DNA from: an uncultured Eubacteriales bacterium
Lineage (GTDB): Bacteria; Bacillota; Clostridia; Oscillospirales; Oscillospiraceae
NCBI GenBank assembly: GCA_900319695.1
Contig: ONPN01000011.1
Coordinates: 1-40,267, forward strand
Length of the DNA: 40,267 nt
Direction: 5' to 3'
Below, piece by piece: positions 1-8,699 of the stretch. The number at the start of each line of letters is the position of its first letter. The first letter of the stretch is position 1. Under the pieces are notes generated by a model. The model was not told the origin of the DNA and ran no database searches. It worked only from the letters and a program-made list of their open reading frames with translations. Made by a program: the position numbers and the translations under genes.

Positions 1-87
1 CGGGTAGATCGCCGCTACCTCGGTAAACGCATACGATACATGGGCGGCCGCGTTATTGCCGTCCATGGTCTTGTAGTGTCTCTCCAT
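1..87 (-). CDS. nifJ: Pyruvate:ferredoxin (flavodoxin) oxidoreductase, N-terminal fragment
   Basis: Only the first 29 codons are in the window; the gene runs off the left edge. The frame starts at an ATG at position 87 and reads MERHYKTMDGNNAAAHVSYA followed by FTEVAAIYP, which is the conserved N-terminus of single-chain pyruvate:ferredoxin oxidoreductases (the KTMDGN and AYAFTE-type motif of the pyruvate-binding domain). The enzyme oxidises pyruvate to acetyl-CoA and CO2 and passes electrons to ferredoxin, in the cytoplasm of anaerobes. A GGAGAT ribosome site lies about 7 bases before the ATG, and a good promoter is at 145-173. It is divergent from the ABC exporter. Confidence 0.9.
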   Translation of the reverse strand, partial: MERHYKTMDGNNAAAHVSYAFTEVAAIYP

Positions 88-144
88 AAACTCATCTCCG
101 TGTCATTAAATTTTGCCTTGGGAACCCTCCCGACAATCAAATGA

Positions 145-173
145 ATTGTATCTCATTTTTCAGCTTTTGTAAA
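145..173 (-). promoter_or_regulatory. Sigma-A type promoter for the pyruvate:ferredoxin oxidoreductase gene
   Basis: On the minus strand TTTACA (168-173) and TACAAT (145-150) are separated by exactly 17 bases, and the start codon follows 58 bases downstream. Only sequence match supports it. Confidence 0.65.
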
Positions 174-232
174 GTCTTTGTAAGAATTGCGTTCTATTTT
201 TGTGTAGTCTCAACGCATTTGCAGCACAAAAA

Positions 233-264
233 TTGTACACTTTTCTTTGTCAGCGTGCTATAAT
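233..264 (+). promoter_or_regulatory. Probable extended -10 promoter of the ABC exporter
   Basis: TGCTATAAT at 256-264 is a perfect extended -10 element. The best upstream match, TTGTAC at 233-238, is 20 bases away, so the -35 is poor and the TGn extension probably compensates. It lies about 50 bases upstream of the exporter start codon. Confidence 0.5.
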
Positions 265-314
265 TCAATTACTATCTGCGTGGTAAAGATATAAACGTCA
301 ACGGAGGTGTTTCC

Positions 315-2195
315 ATGGCTGCCGGACCGGGCCCGCGCGGGCCGATCAAGTTCCTCTCCGAAGAGGAAAAACAGAGCATGCCGAAGGTGACAAAGGAACT
401 TCTGCTGCGCATCCTGTCCTATCTCCGGCCCTACTGGCTCCAGCTTCTGCTGGTGCTGGTTGCCATCGTCCTGTCCGCCACCGTGGGCCTGCTGCCCTCG
501 ATCATCACGGGCCGCATCGTTGACGAGGCGCTGGTCGGCCGGGACATGAAGCTGCTCGTGCAGCTCCTGCTCATGGCCTTCTTCACACTGGCCCTCTCGC
601 AGGTCATCAGCGTGCTCGAGAGCTATATCAACGCCTGGATCTCCCAGCGCATCATCTTCGACATGAAAAACCAGATGTACGACCATCTGCAGCACATGCC
701 CCACTCCTTTTTTGCCACGGAGAAGCAGGGCGACATCATCACCCGCATGAACACCGACATTTCGGGCGTGAGCTCCGTCATCTCCGGCACGCTCTCAAGC
801 ATTGTGAGCAATATTGCCACGGTGGTAACGACGCTTGTCGCGCTGCTTTCCATGAGCTGGCAGCTCGCCATTGTGGGCATCATGGTCATTCCCCTGCTCA
901 TTCTCCCGACCCGCAGCGTCGGCCGCACCCGCTGGCAGCTTCTCAACGAGAGTCAGAGCAAGAGTGACGAGATGAATCAGCTCATCAACGAGACGCTGTC
1001 CGTCTCCGGCTCCCTGCTGGTCAAGCTGTTCACCCGCGAGAAACGAGAGTATGAGCGCTTTGTCGCCGTCAATGAGGAGGTCACGCGCCTCGCCCTCAAG
1101 GAGCAGCGCAGTGGCAAGTGGTTTCGCGTGGTGATGGGCATGTTCACCCAGGTCGGTCCCCTGCTGATCTACTTTGCGGGCGGCTGGCTCATGATCTCCA
1201 ACGCCGACCCGGCGCTCACCGTCGGCACGATCACGGCCTCCGTCGCGCTCATCAACCGCCTCTACCGTCCGGTGGAGTCCCTGCTGAACATTCAGGTGGA
1301 CTTCACCCGGTCTCTCGCCCTCTTCACGCGCATCTTCGACTACTTTGACCGGGAGCTTGCCATCGTGTCCCCGCCCCACGGACGCCGGGCCTCGATGGAA
1401 GACGAGTGCGTCATCCGCTTCGAGCACGCGAAGTTCTCCTATCTGCCGGAAAAGCCCCTCCTGCGCGACATCTGCTTCACCATCCCCACCGGAAAGATGT
1501 ACGCCATCGTCGGCCCCTCCGGCTCCGGCAAGTCCACGCTCGTCAACCTCATCCCCCGCCTCTACGACGTGACCGGCGGTGAGGTCTCCATCAACGGTAT
1601 CAACGTCAAGAGCTATGACCTGAGCTTTCTGCGCTCCAACATCGGCGTTGTGACACAGGAGAGCTATCTCTTCAACGGCACCATCCGCGACAACCTGCTC
1701 TATGCCAAGGAGGACGCGACGGAGGAGGAGCTCGAGGCCGCCTGCCGCATCGCGAACATCCATGACTTTATTGTCAATCAGCCGGACGGCTACGACACCG
1801 AGGTCGGCAACCGCGGCTTAAAGCTCTCCGGCGGTGAAAAGCAGCGCCTGTCCATTGCGCGCGTGGTGCTCAAGGACCCGCGCATCCTGATCCTGGACGA
1901 GGCCACGTCGGCCCTCGACTCGATATCGGAAAACGCGATTCAGGACGCGCTGGAGACCATCATGCAGGGCCGCACCAACATCGTGATTGCCCACCGGCTC
2001 TCGACCATCCTCAAGGCCGACAGCATACTCGTCGTCAAGGACGGCGTCATCGCCGAGCAGGGCACGCACGACGAGCTGCTCGCGCGCGGCGGCGTCTACC
2101 GCGAACTCTACGAGACCCAGTTCCGCCAGGTGCTCGACTACGAGTCGGAGCACGGCGAGGCGGGAGAAAAGGACGCGCCTGCAGAGAAAACATGA
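315..2195 (+). CDS. ABC transporter, fused permease and ATP-binding protein (exporter type)
   Basis: A 626-residue half-transporter of the multidrug/lipid exporter family (ABCB/MsbA/BmrA-like). The N-terminal membrane domain (about residues 38-330) has the usual six hydrophobic segments. The ATPase domain follows, with Walker A GPSGSGKS at 400-407, the ABC signature LSGGEKQR at 504-511, Walker B ILILDEA around 523-529 and the H-loop histidine in VIAHR. Such proteins dimerise in the cytoplasmic membrane and export lipids, peptides or drugs; the substrate cannot be read from the sequence. The ATG start has a GGAGG site at 303-307. Length is slightly above the usual 570-600 because of extra N- and C-terminal tails. 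It stands alone, not paired with a second half-transporter. Confidence 0.93.
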   Translation: MAAGPGPRGPIKFLSEEEKQSMPKVTKELLLRILSYLRPYWLQLLLVLVAIVLSATVGLLPSIITGRIVDEALVGRDMKLLVQLLLMAFFTLALSQVISVLESYINAWISQRIIFDMKNQMYDHLQHMPHSFFATEKQGDIITRMNTDISGVSSVISGTLSSIVSNIATVVTTLVALLSMSWQLAIVGIMVIPLLILPTRSVGRTRWQLLNESQSKSDEMNQLINETLSVSGSLLVKLFTREKREYERFVAVNEEVTRLALKEQRSGKWFRVVMGMFTQVGPLLIYFAGGWLMISNADPALTVGTITASVALINRLYRPVESLLNIQVDFTRSLALFTRIFDYFDRELAIVSPPHGRRASMEDECVIRFEHAKFSYLPEKPLLRDICFTIPTGKMYAIVGPSGSGKSTLVNLIPRLYDVTGGEVSINGINVKSYDLSFLRSNIGVVTQESYLFNGTIRDNLLYAKEDATEEELEAACRIANIHDFIVNQPDGYDTEVGNRGLKLSGGEKQRLSIARVVLKDPRILILDEATSALDSISENAIQDALETIMQGRTNIVIAHRLSTILKADSILVVKDGVIAEQGTHDELLARGGVYRELYETQFRQVLDYESEHGEAGEKDAPAEKT

Positions 2196-2220
2196 GATCC
2201 CAAAAAGTGAAAAATAACTA

Positions 2221-2249
2221 TTGACAAAGGCCGTTCTCCGTGATATTAT
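2221..2249 (+). promoter_or_regulatory. Promoter of the initiator tRNA gene
   Basis: A perfect TTGACA (2221-2226) and TATTAT (2244-2249) are spaced by 17 bases. The tRNA starts 31 bases after the -10, so a short 5' leader is expected. Confidence 0.8.
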
Positions 2250-2279
2250 ATCTAAGCTTTCAGGAGCAAAGTTAAATAT

Positions 2280-2355
<76 letters not shown>

Positions 2356-2358
2356 CTA

Positions 2359-2392
2359 AAGTGACCGGAATCGTTGATTCCGGTCACTTTTT
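2359..2392 (+). terminator. Rho-independent terminator supplied by the element to tRNA-fMet
   Basis: A perfect 14-bp stem (AAGTGACCGGAATC / GATTCCGGTCACTT) with a GTT loop runs into a T run, starting 4 bases after the tRNA CCA. It replaces the chromosomal terminator, which is now stranded beyond attR at 18143-18177. Confidence 0.85.
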
Positions 2393-2412
2393 CGGCGTTT
2401 TCGCGTGAAAAG

Positions 2413-2463
2413 GTTTGGTTCGGGGTTTGGGTCAGCGCGGTCGACCCAAACCCTGACCCAAAC
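2413..2463. promoter_or_regulatory. Putative integrase arm-type sites at the left end
   Basis: Two inverted nonamers GTTTGGTTC (2413-2421) and GTTTGGGTC (2425-2433) and two direct nonamers GACCCAAAC (2443-2451, 2455-2463) form a symmetric array; each pair has a 12-bp period. The right end carries the same GACCCAAAC pair with the same period (17962-17982). Paired short repeats near both ends are typical binding sites for the N-terminal domain of tyrosine integrases. No gene is convincing in 2393-2694; this array and the hsdR promoter are what it holds. Confidence 0.6.
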
Positions 2464-2627
2464 GCGGAAACGGGCGAAAAGGGCTGGACACCGCCGGATG
2501 GCACAACGCGAGAGACCGTCTCGCGCCATCCCGTGGTGTTTTTTATCTTTTTTGCAAAGCGGAGATCTTTTTCTTTGTTTTGCACGGCATTTTTTGCTGT
2601 TGCCGAAGGTGCATCCTTCTCATGACC

Positions 2628-2656
2628 TTGAATTCAGGCGAATTCTGGTATATTAT
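2628..2656 (+). promoter_or_regulatory. Promoter of the type I RM operon
   Basis: TTGAAT (2628-2633), a 17-base spacer and TATTAT (2651-2656) precede the hsdR ATG by 38 bases. Confidence 0.65.
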
Positions 2657-2694
2657 ATCATAGAATAATTGTATGCTCCAAAGGGGTGATCGTC

Positions 2695-5466
2695 ATGACA
2701 CCGGAGGAAAAAGCGCGGGAACTGATCGACAAGCGGCTTACGCAGGCCGGTTGGGTCATACAGGACATGAAGCGCCTCAATCCAATGGCTGCGCCCGGTG
2801 TGGCGGTTCGGGAATATCCGACCAGCACCGGGCCGGTGGACTATGCCCTTTTCGTAGACGGAATGCCGGTCGGCGTGGCAGAAGCCAAAAAGGACGACCT
2901 GGGCGAGAGCATCACCAATGTTGAGACCCAAAGCGAACGTTATGCCAACAGCCATTTCAAGTACACCAATATCGACTACCGCATCCGCTTTGCCTATGAG
3001 GCCACGGGTGAGCTGACCCGCTTCACCGACTATAACGATATCAAATACCGCTCCCGCCGGGTGTTTTCCTTCCACCGACCGGAAACACTGAGGCGTTGGC
3101 TGGGCGAGGATGAAACCGTCCGAAACCGGCTCAAGCAGCTCCCCGCACTGGACAGCCGCGGTTTTCGCAAGTGTCAGATCAAAGCAATCGAGAATCTGGA
3201 TATATCCTTTGCGGAGAACCGTCCCAAGGCTCTGGTGCAGATGGCGACTGGCGCGGGCAAGACCTTTACTGCGATTACCGCCGCATACCGCCTGTTAAAA
3301 TTCGGCGGTATGAAGCGAATCCTGTTCCTGGTGGACACCAAAAACCTCGGCGAGCAGGCGGAGCGTGAGTTTCGTGCCTATCACCCGAACGACGATCCCC
3401 GCACCTTTCCCGAAATCTACCCGGTCAGTCGCCTGAAGTCTTCCCGGATGCCGGATGTGCAGGTTTATATAAGCACCATCCAGCGCATGTATTCCATCCT
3501 CAAGGGCGAGGAACTGGATGAATCCGCCGAGGAAGAATCCATGTTTGAGCAGCGCGGTGCCGACAGCCAGCCTCGAAAAGAGGTCGTATACAACGCAAAG
3601 GTCCCGCCGGAGTTTTTTGACTGTATCATCGTGGACGAATGCCACCGCTCGATATACAACGTGTGGAGTCAGGTTCTGGAATATTTTGACGCTTTTATCA
3701 TTGGCCTGACCGCCACGCCGGACACACGCACCATCGGCTATTTCAATCAGAACATGGTCAGCAATTACTCCCGCGAGCAGGCCATTGTTGACGGCGTCAA
3801 TGTGGGTGAGGATATTTACCTCATCGAAACCGATATCACGAAGAACGGAGCAACGATTCTCAAGCAGCAGATCGAGTGTCGGAACCGTCTTTCCCGTGCC
3901 AAGCGATGGAAACAGATGGATGAAGATCTGACCTATGCCTCACGGAATCTGGATCGGGATGTCGTAAATCCCAGTCAGATACGCGCTGTGATCTGCCGTT
4001 TCCGCGACAGCCTGTTCACAGAGCTGTTCCCCTATCGTACAGTCGTACCCAAAACGCTGATCTTCGCCAAGACGGACAGCCACGCGGACGACATCATCCA
4101 GATCGTGCGGGAGGAATTCGGCGAGGGCAACGAGTTCTGCCGCAAAGTTACTTATCATCATGAGCGCGATGAAAAAGGCGGAGATATCGACCCGCAGGAT
4201 ACGCTGAACGCTTTCCGCAACAGCTACTATCCCCGCATTGCTGTCACAGTGGACATGATCGCCACCGGAACAGACGTCAAGCCCATCGAGTGCTTGATCT
4301 TCATGCGCGATGTGCGCAGCCGGAACTATTTTGAGCAGATGAAGGGCCGCGGGACCCGCGCGCTCAGCAAGGATGAGCTTCAGACTGTTACCCCGGACGC
4401 CACGGAAAACAAAGATCATTTTGTGATCGTGGACGCTGTCGGTGTCACGAGCTCGAAAAAGACCGATACCCGGCCACTGGAGCGCAAGCCGACTGTCAGT
4501 ATGAAAGAGCTGATGCTCACCGTCGCTATGGGGGCAAAGGATGCAGACACCTTGACTTCACTGGCAAACCGCATTATCCGACTGTCCAGCAAAATGACGC
4601 CGCAGGAGCACAGGGCGTTCAAGGAAAAGCTCGGCACACCGGCCAGTGCGCTGGCGCAAAGTCTGCTTGACGCCTTTGATGAGGACGTGATTGCCGCCAG
4701 CGCCGGCGTGTTGCTGGACGATGAGCATGAACTGACACCGGAGGAGCTGGAACGGCTGGAGATTGCAAAGAAGAATCTGATCGGTGAGGCAGTCAAGCCC
4801 TTCTTTGACCCGGATGCCCGGGATTACATTGAAGCGGTGCGCCGCAGCCATGAGCAGGTTATCGACAGCGTCAATCTGGATACGGTTCTCTATTCCGGTT
4901 TTGCCGAAGACAAGCAGGCAAACGCGGATCGGGTCATCGACACATTCCGGGCGTTTATCGAGCAACACAAGGACGAGATCATCGCCCTGAATATCCTCTA
5001 CGATATACGCTACAAGGATCGTCCGCTCGCGCTTGAGAAGCTGCGCGCTCTGTATGAGAAGCTGAAAGCCGAGCATGTGACTGTGGAGCGGCTTTGGGAC
5101 TGCTACGCGATCAAAAAGCCGGAGCAAGTCAAGCGTGGGAAGGCGGCGCAGCTCGCCGATCTGGTGTGCATGATCCGTTTTGAAATGGGCAAGGCGGACA
5201 GTCTCATGCCCTTTGCCGACCGGGTAAACGCCAACTTCCAGAAATGGACGCTGCGCCGCAACGCGGGCGCTGTCCACTTCACGGACGAGCAGATGGAGTG
5301 GCTGCGCCTGGTGCGCGACCATATTGCGTCCTCCCTCAGCATCACGACCGACGATCTGGAGCTCGACCCCTTTGACCGTAAGGGCGGGCTGGGAAGGTTC
5401 TATGAAGTGTTCGGGGATGGATATGAGGCGATTTTACAGGAAATGAATGTGGAATTGGTGGGGTAA
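2695..5466 (+). CDS. hsdR: Type I restriction endonuclease subunit R
   Basis: The 923-residue motor/nuclease subunit of a type I restriction enzyme; it translocates DNA with ATP and cuts unmodified DNA when bound to HsdM and HsdS. The N-terminal nuclease shows the PD-(D/E)xK pattern, D49 then E63-A-K65. The helicase has Walker A TGAGKT (185-190), a DECH box (314-317) and the late motif containing ATGTDVKP and QMKGRGTR. The C-terminal part resembles the EcoEI-type R domain. I chose ATG 2695 over an upstream GTG because AAGGGG sits 8 bases before it and MTPEEKARELID is the usual family start. It is the first gene of the rightward operon; the next gene starts 11 bases later. Confidence 0.93.
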   Translation: MTPEEKARELIDKRLTQAGWVIQDMKRLNPMAAPGVAVREYPTSTGPVDYALFVDGMPVGVAEAKKDDLGESITNVETQSERYANSHFKYTNIDYRIRFAYEATGELTRFTDYNDIKYRSRRVFSFHRPETLRRWLGEDETVRNRLKQLPALDSRGFRKCQIKAIENLDISFAENRPKALVQMATGAGKTFTAITAAYRLLKFGGMKRILFLVDTKNLGEQAEREFRAYHPNDDPRTFPEIYPVSRLKSSRMPDVQVYISTIQRMYSILKGEELDESAEEESMFEQRGADSQPRKEVVYNAKVPPEFFDCIIVDECHRSIYNVWSQVLEYFDAFIIGLTATPDTRTIGYFNQNMVSNYSREQAIVDGVNVGEDIYLIETDITKNGATILKQQIECRNRLSRAKRWKQMDEDLTYASRNLDRDVVNPSQIRAVICRFRDSLFTELFPYRTVVPKTLIFAKTDSHADDIIQIVREEFGEGNEFCRKVTYHHERDEKGGDIDPQDTLNAFRNSYYPRIAVTVDMIATGTDVKPIECLIFMRDVRSRNYFEQMKGRGTRALSKDELQTVTPDATENKDHFVIVDAVGVTSSKKTDTRPLERKPTVSMKELMLTVAMGAKDADTLTSLANRIIRLSSKMTPQEHRAFKEKLGTPASALAQSLLDAFDEDVIAASAGVLLDDEHELTPEELERLEIAKKNLIGEAVKPFFDPDARDYIEAVRRSHEQVIDSVNLDTVLYSGFAEDKQANADRVIDTFRAFIEQHKDEIIALNILYDIRYKDRPLALEKLRALYEKLKAEHVTVERLWDCYAIKKPEQVKRGKAAQLADLVCMIRFEMGKADSLMPFADRVNANFQKWTLRRNAGAVHFTDEQMEWLRLVRDHIASSLSITTDDLELDPFDRKGGLGRFYEVFGDGYEAILQEMNVELVG

Positions 5467-5477
5467 AGGAGTTCTAT

Positions 5478-5825
5478 ATGAGTTTATATGACGGAATTAA
5501 AGATGTTGCCAAAATTGTTCAGCAGGCGGATAATGTGGATCTCTATAAGCAGCTTCTTGACTTAAGTGCGCAGGCATTGGATTTACAAGCAGAGAATGCA
5601 GAACTCAAGTCAAAAAATAGAGAATTAAAAGAAGAGTTAAACTCTAAAGCACGGATTCAGCGACACCGAAAGCTATACTTGACCATTGAAGGAGACAAAA
5701 TGGGTTTGCAGTATTGCTCTGCATGCTATGACAGCGAAGGGAAACTCATCCAACTATTACTTTATGACAACGGTGTTGCAGAGTGTCCGAAATGCCGTAT
5801 TACCTTGAGAACATGGCGCTCGTAG
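5478..5825 (+). CDS. Small coiled-coil plus zinc-ribbon protein inside the RM operon
   Basis: A 115-residue protein of unknown function. Residues about 20-62 are a charged, heptad-like coiled coil (LQAENAELKSKNRELKEEL). Residues 80-106 carry two CxxC pairs (C80/C83 and C103/C106), a zinc-ribbon pattern. The coil suggests it dimerises or docks on a partner, and the zinc ribbon suggests nucleic-acid or protein contact. It lies between hsdR and hsdS in one transcription unit (11 and 24 base gaps), so it may be an accessory of the RM complex. Base composition is more AT-rich than hsdR. Its role is inference. Confidence 0.8.
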   Translation: MSLYDGIKDVAKIVQQADNVDLYKQLLDLSAQALDLQAENAELKSKNRELKEELNSKARIQRHRKLYLTIEGDKMGLQYCSACYDSEGKLIQLLLYDNGVAECPKCRITLRTWRS

Positions 5826-5849
5826 AATCTATGGTTGAGGAAAACATAA

Positions 5850-6959
5850 GTGAGAAACAACCAAAAATGGTCTGATATTGTTACAATCATCAGCGGGAAA
5901 AACCAAAAAGCTGTACAGGCTACCGATGGAAAGTATCCCATTTATGGGAGCGGTGGCCCAATGGGTTTTGCAAATGATTATCTATGTGAAGCCGGAACAA
6001 CAATAGTCGGGAGGAAAGGCACGATCAATCGTCCAATATTTGTGAATGAGCCCTTTTGGAATGTTGATACTGCTTTCGGGATTTCTCCCGGAAATGATCT
6101 TCTGCCGAAGTATCTTTTCTTTTTTTGCTGCTTTTTCAACTTTTCGGAATTAGATAAATCAACTACTATTCCAAGCCTTGCAAAACGTGATTTGCTGAAC
6201 ATAGAGATGCCCGTTCCGCCCCTTGACGAACAGGAGCGCATTGTTGCGCGGATTGAGGAACTGTTTTCCCAATTGGACAGCGGCGTGGAGACCCTGCGGA
6301 AAACGAAACAGCAGCTTGCGGTGTATCGGCAGGCTGTGTTAAAAGAGGCGTTTGAAGGCTTTACAGATAAGAAGCCAATACGAGAAATGAGTTCTCTTGT
6401 AACCAGTGGCTCTCGCGGCTGGGCGCAGTATTACGCTGACACTGGAGCGCGATTTATCCGCATTACGGACTTAACCCGTGATGGAATCAAATTAAAAAAC
6501 GACAGCATCCAATATGTTGTATTGCCGGATAAAGCCGAAGGAAAGCGTAGCCGGCTAATTGGCGGCGACGTGCTTGTTTCTATTACCGCTGATCTCGGAA
6601 GTATTGCATTGATCCCAGACAGCATAGAAGAAGCCTATATTAACCAGCATATTGCAATGGTTCGTTTTAACAATCCTGGTCAGGGCGAGTTCATGGCATG
6701 GTATTTGCGCAGTGAGTGGGGGCAGAAAGACTTATTAAAGAATAAACGAGGCGGTGGAAAACTTGGCCTTGGCTTGGATGACATACGTGATACGCCTGTA
6801 CCGGTTGTTTCTGATGAAGAGGCTCAACAAATCGTTGCGTATATTGATAATCGGCTGTCTGTATGCGACAGCATTGGGCAAACGGTGGATACCGCTTTAC
6901 AGCAAGCCGAGGCCATGCGACAGAGCATATTAAAGCAGGCGTTTGAAGGGGGAAATTAA
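5850..6959 (+). CDS. hsdS: Type I restriction-modification specificity subunit S
   Basis: A 369-residue DNA-recognition subunit with two target-recognition domains, each followed by a conserved helical spacer. The first spacer begins at PPLDEQERIVARIEELF and includes QAVLKEAFEG; the second ends the protein with RQSILKQAFEGGN. The repeated AVLKEAFEG / SILKQAFEG ends mark the internal pseudo-symmetry of HsdS. It sets the bipartite DNA target for both methylation and cleavage. The start is a GTG at 5850 with GAGG about 9 bases upstream; no in-frame ATG gives a better family N-terminus. No shuffled hsdS fragments or inverted repeats indicating phase variation are present nearby. Confidence 0.9.
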   Translation: MRNNQKWSDIVTIISGKNQKAVQATDGKYPIYGSGGPMGFANDYLCEAGTTIVGRKGTINRPIFVNEPFWNVDTAFGISPGNDLLPKYLFFFCCFFNFSELDKSTTIPSLAKRDLLNIEMPVPPLDEQERIVARIEELFSQLDSGVETLRKTKQQLAVYRQAVLKEAFEGFTDKKPIREMSSLVTSGSRGWAQYYADTGARFIRITDLTRDGIKLKNDSIQYVVLPDKAEGKRSRLIGGDVLVSITADLGSIALIPDSIEEAYINQHIAMVRFNNPGQGEFMAWYLRSEWGQKDLLKNKRGGGKLGLGLDDIRDTPVPVVSDEEAQQIVAYIDNRLSVCDSIGQTVDTALQQAEAMRQSILKQAFEGGN

Positions 6960-6962
6960 GAG

Positions 6963-7949
6963 TTGGAGACGATCCCAAGAGAAGAAATCGTTAAAAAAGC
7001 AAGGGGCATAGTTTCTCCATTAATAGAAAAAGAGAATGGTTTTACGAAAAAACTATCCGGCAATGTCGCGGTTATTACAACAGCAGTCACTATTTTTGCA
7101 TATGTGGTTTTATATTCATTTAAGATCGGCTATTATGGCACATTCAATATACCTGCTAAATGTATACAAATTGACCTAAGAGATTACCTCCCAGTACTGG
7201 TGCAGATTTCAGGCATATCAATATATATGGTCTGGTACATGCTCTTTATAAAAGCTGATATTGCATTAAAACAGGCAATGTTCCAATGGTATAGAGTCCT
7301 CTATGGCTTTATAATAATATACTATCTACTATCAGCAAATGATTTTTTAAGGAGTTCATCTAAGATTCCTATTTCAATAATTGCTTTTTGTGCTGCACTT
7401 GTTATTGAATTGATAGTCTATTTCTTTTTCTCCTTTAGAGGATTTGCTGATGTAAAAAAAGATGATGAAAAAAAGGCGATTAAAAATGCTGCTCTTGATC
7501 TATTGATGTACCACTCCACTGTCCGAAATGGTGTGTTTCTTGTTCTAATTACTGTGATAATAGCTCCTTTGATCGGGCAAGGATATGCAAAAAATGATTC
7601 CTCTTTTCAAGTTTTCAAAAAAGACAACAAGGAATACGCTGTTATAGTTGATTATGGTGAAAGAGTTTTAGCACAGGAAGCGCACACTGAAAATGGTACT
7701 CTTTTAATTGATATTAGTCATTATACTTTTTTATCAAAAGAAGGATTATCTTTTGAAAATACCGTCTTTAACGCAACTTCCCTCTTATCTTCATTGGACG
7801 CGAATAATCCATCTCTGGACGACTCAGATAAAACAGCGATTGCTTTGCCTATCGAAGAGGAAGAAAACAACTTAACTGTACCGTCCGAAAGTGCTTTGGC
7901 CCAAGAAGACGGGATTAAATCTTCTCCAGCAGAAGAAACCGAAAGCTAA
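6963..7949 (+). CDS. Predicted membrane protein with five transmembrane segments, linked to hsdS
   Basis: A 328-residue protein I do not recognise. Hydrophobic segments lie at about 33-53, 75-96, 110-125, 135-158 and 189-207, followed by a soluble domain of about 120 residues with an acidic, low-complexity tail. The start is a TTG three bases after the hsdS stop, preceded by AAGGGGG, so it is likely co-translated with hsdS. Its codons are strikingly AT-rich compared with hsdR and hsdM, which suggests separate acquisition. Restriction subunits are normally soluble, so a membrane protein here is unusual; by analogy with membrane effectors in defence systems it could respond to RM status or infection, but this is speculation. 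Confidence 0.75.
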   Translation: METIPREEIVKKARGIVSPLIEKENGFTKKLSGNVAVITTAVTIFAYVVLYSFKIGYYGTFNIPAKCIQIDLRDYLPVLVQISGISIYMVWYMLFIKADIALKQAMFQWYRVLYGFIIIYYLLSANDFLRSSSKIPISIIAFCAALVIELIVYFFFSFRGFADVKKDDEKKAIKNAALDLLMYHSTVRNGVFLVLITVIIAPLIGQGYAKNDSSFQVFKKDNKEYAVIVDYGERVLAQEAHTENGTLLIDISHYTFLSKEGLSFENTVFNATSLLSSLDANNPSLDDSDKTAIALPIEEEENNLTVPSESALAQEDGIKSSPAEETES

Positions 7950-8324
7950 TACATTTGAACTAACGCTAATGAAGCATCATCGCCTAAAACGCATACAAAT
8001 TGACACAAGCAGAGATGGTTGGTTCGCGCTTTGCCTTCCCCTCTGGGGAAGGTGGCACGGCGCGTCCCCCGCAAGCGCCGTGACGGAAGAGGTTGACCTC
8101 TCCCGCCCTTCGGGCACCCTCCCCAAAGGGGAGGGCAACGTGAGACCTCTCCCGAGCAAAGACAGCGGGGCGACGAGAGACCTCTTCAGTCACAGCCGCG
8201 AGCGGCTGCGACAGCTTCCCCATAGGGGAAGCCAAAGCTTGGCTTGCGGGGCAGCTTCCCCATAGGGGAAGTCAGGGCCTGCGGGCGCGCTCCCCGGAGG
8301 GGAGGGCGAGGATGGAGCGACGAC
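7950..8324. repeat. GC-rich palindromic repeat block splitting the RM operon
   Basis: This 375-base gene-free stretch is full of short palindromes: CCTTCCCCTCTGGGGAAGG near 8034, CCCTCCCCAAAGGGGAGGG near 8117, and an exact 20-base direct repeat (8212-8231 and 8252-8271) whose core is CTTCCCCATAGGGGAAG. The style matches the block at 31528-31766 outside the element, so the same family invaded both. It separates the AT-rich membrane-protein gene from the DUF559 gene. No promoter is obvious. Confidence 0.75.
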
Positions 8325-8699
8325 ATGAAGTATTACTACAGTGCGAATAACAAGCCGCTTGCGCAGGAGCTCCGCAGGAATATGACGCCGCAGGAGCGGC
8401 ACCTATGGTACGATTTTCTCTCGGGTTATCCTGTCCGCTTTCGCCGTCAGAAGCAGTTTGGCCGCTATATTGTGGATTTCTATTGCAGCGCTGCCAAAAT
8501 CATTCTTGAAATCGACGGCAGCCAGCATTATACCCCGGACGGCATGGAGTACGACGGGGAGCGTACAGCATACCTTGAAGGTCTGGGCTTTCAAGTCCTT
8601 CGCATTTCAAACACCGATGTAGACAGACGCTTTCGCGCCGTATGTGAGTGGATAGATCTAAACGTAAAAGCAAGAATGGGTAAGGATTGTGAGCTATGA
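8325..8699 (+). CDS. DUF559-family endonuclease-like protein (PD-(D/E)xK fold)
   Basis: A 124-residue protein of the DUF559 / very-short-patch-repair-like family. The signature is clear: AQELRRNMTPQERHLW near residues 13-28, then FRRQKQFGRYIVDFYC (39-54) and ILEIDGSQH (60-68), giving D51 and E62-x-D64 as nuclease-like acidic residues. Members are predicted single-strand or nicking endonucleases; biochemical roles are mostly unknown. I start at ATG 8325 with GGAG 7 bases upstream; a longer frame from 8244 reads through the repeat block. It overlaps the next gene by 4 bases (ATGA), so the two are probably translationally coupled and belong to the RM operon. Confidence 0.82.
   Translation: MKYYYSANNKPLAQELRRNMTPQERHLWYDFLSGYPVRFRRQKQFGRYIVDFYCSAAKIILEIDGSQHYTPDGMEYDGERTAYLEGLGFQVLRISNTDVDRRFRAVCEWIDLNVKARMGKDCEL

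Noticed and set aside
258-704. 148-codon leftward frame in the exporter start region
   Set aside because: Antisense to the ABC exporter and its promoter, with no ribosome site.
2405-2668. Small rightward frame in the left end of the element
   Set aside because: It reads through the arm-site repeats and the hsdR promoter; no domain.
5850-6959. Phase-variable hsdS locus
   Set aside because: Only one hsdS copy, no silent cassettes, and no inverted repeats or second recombinase beside it.
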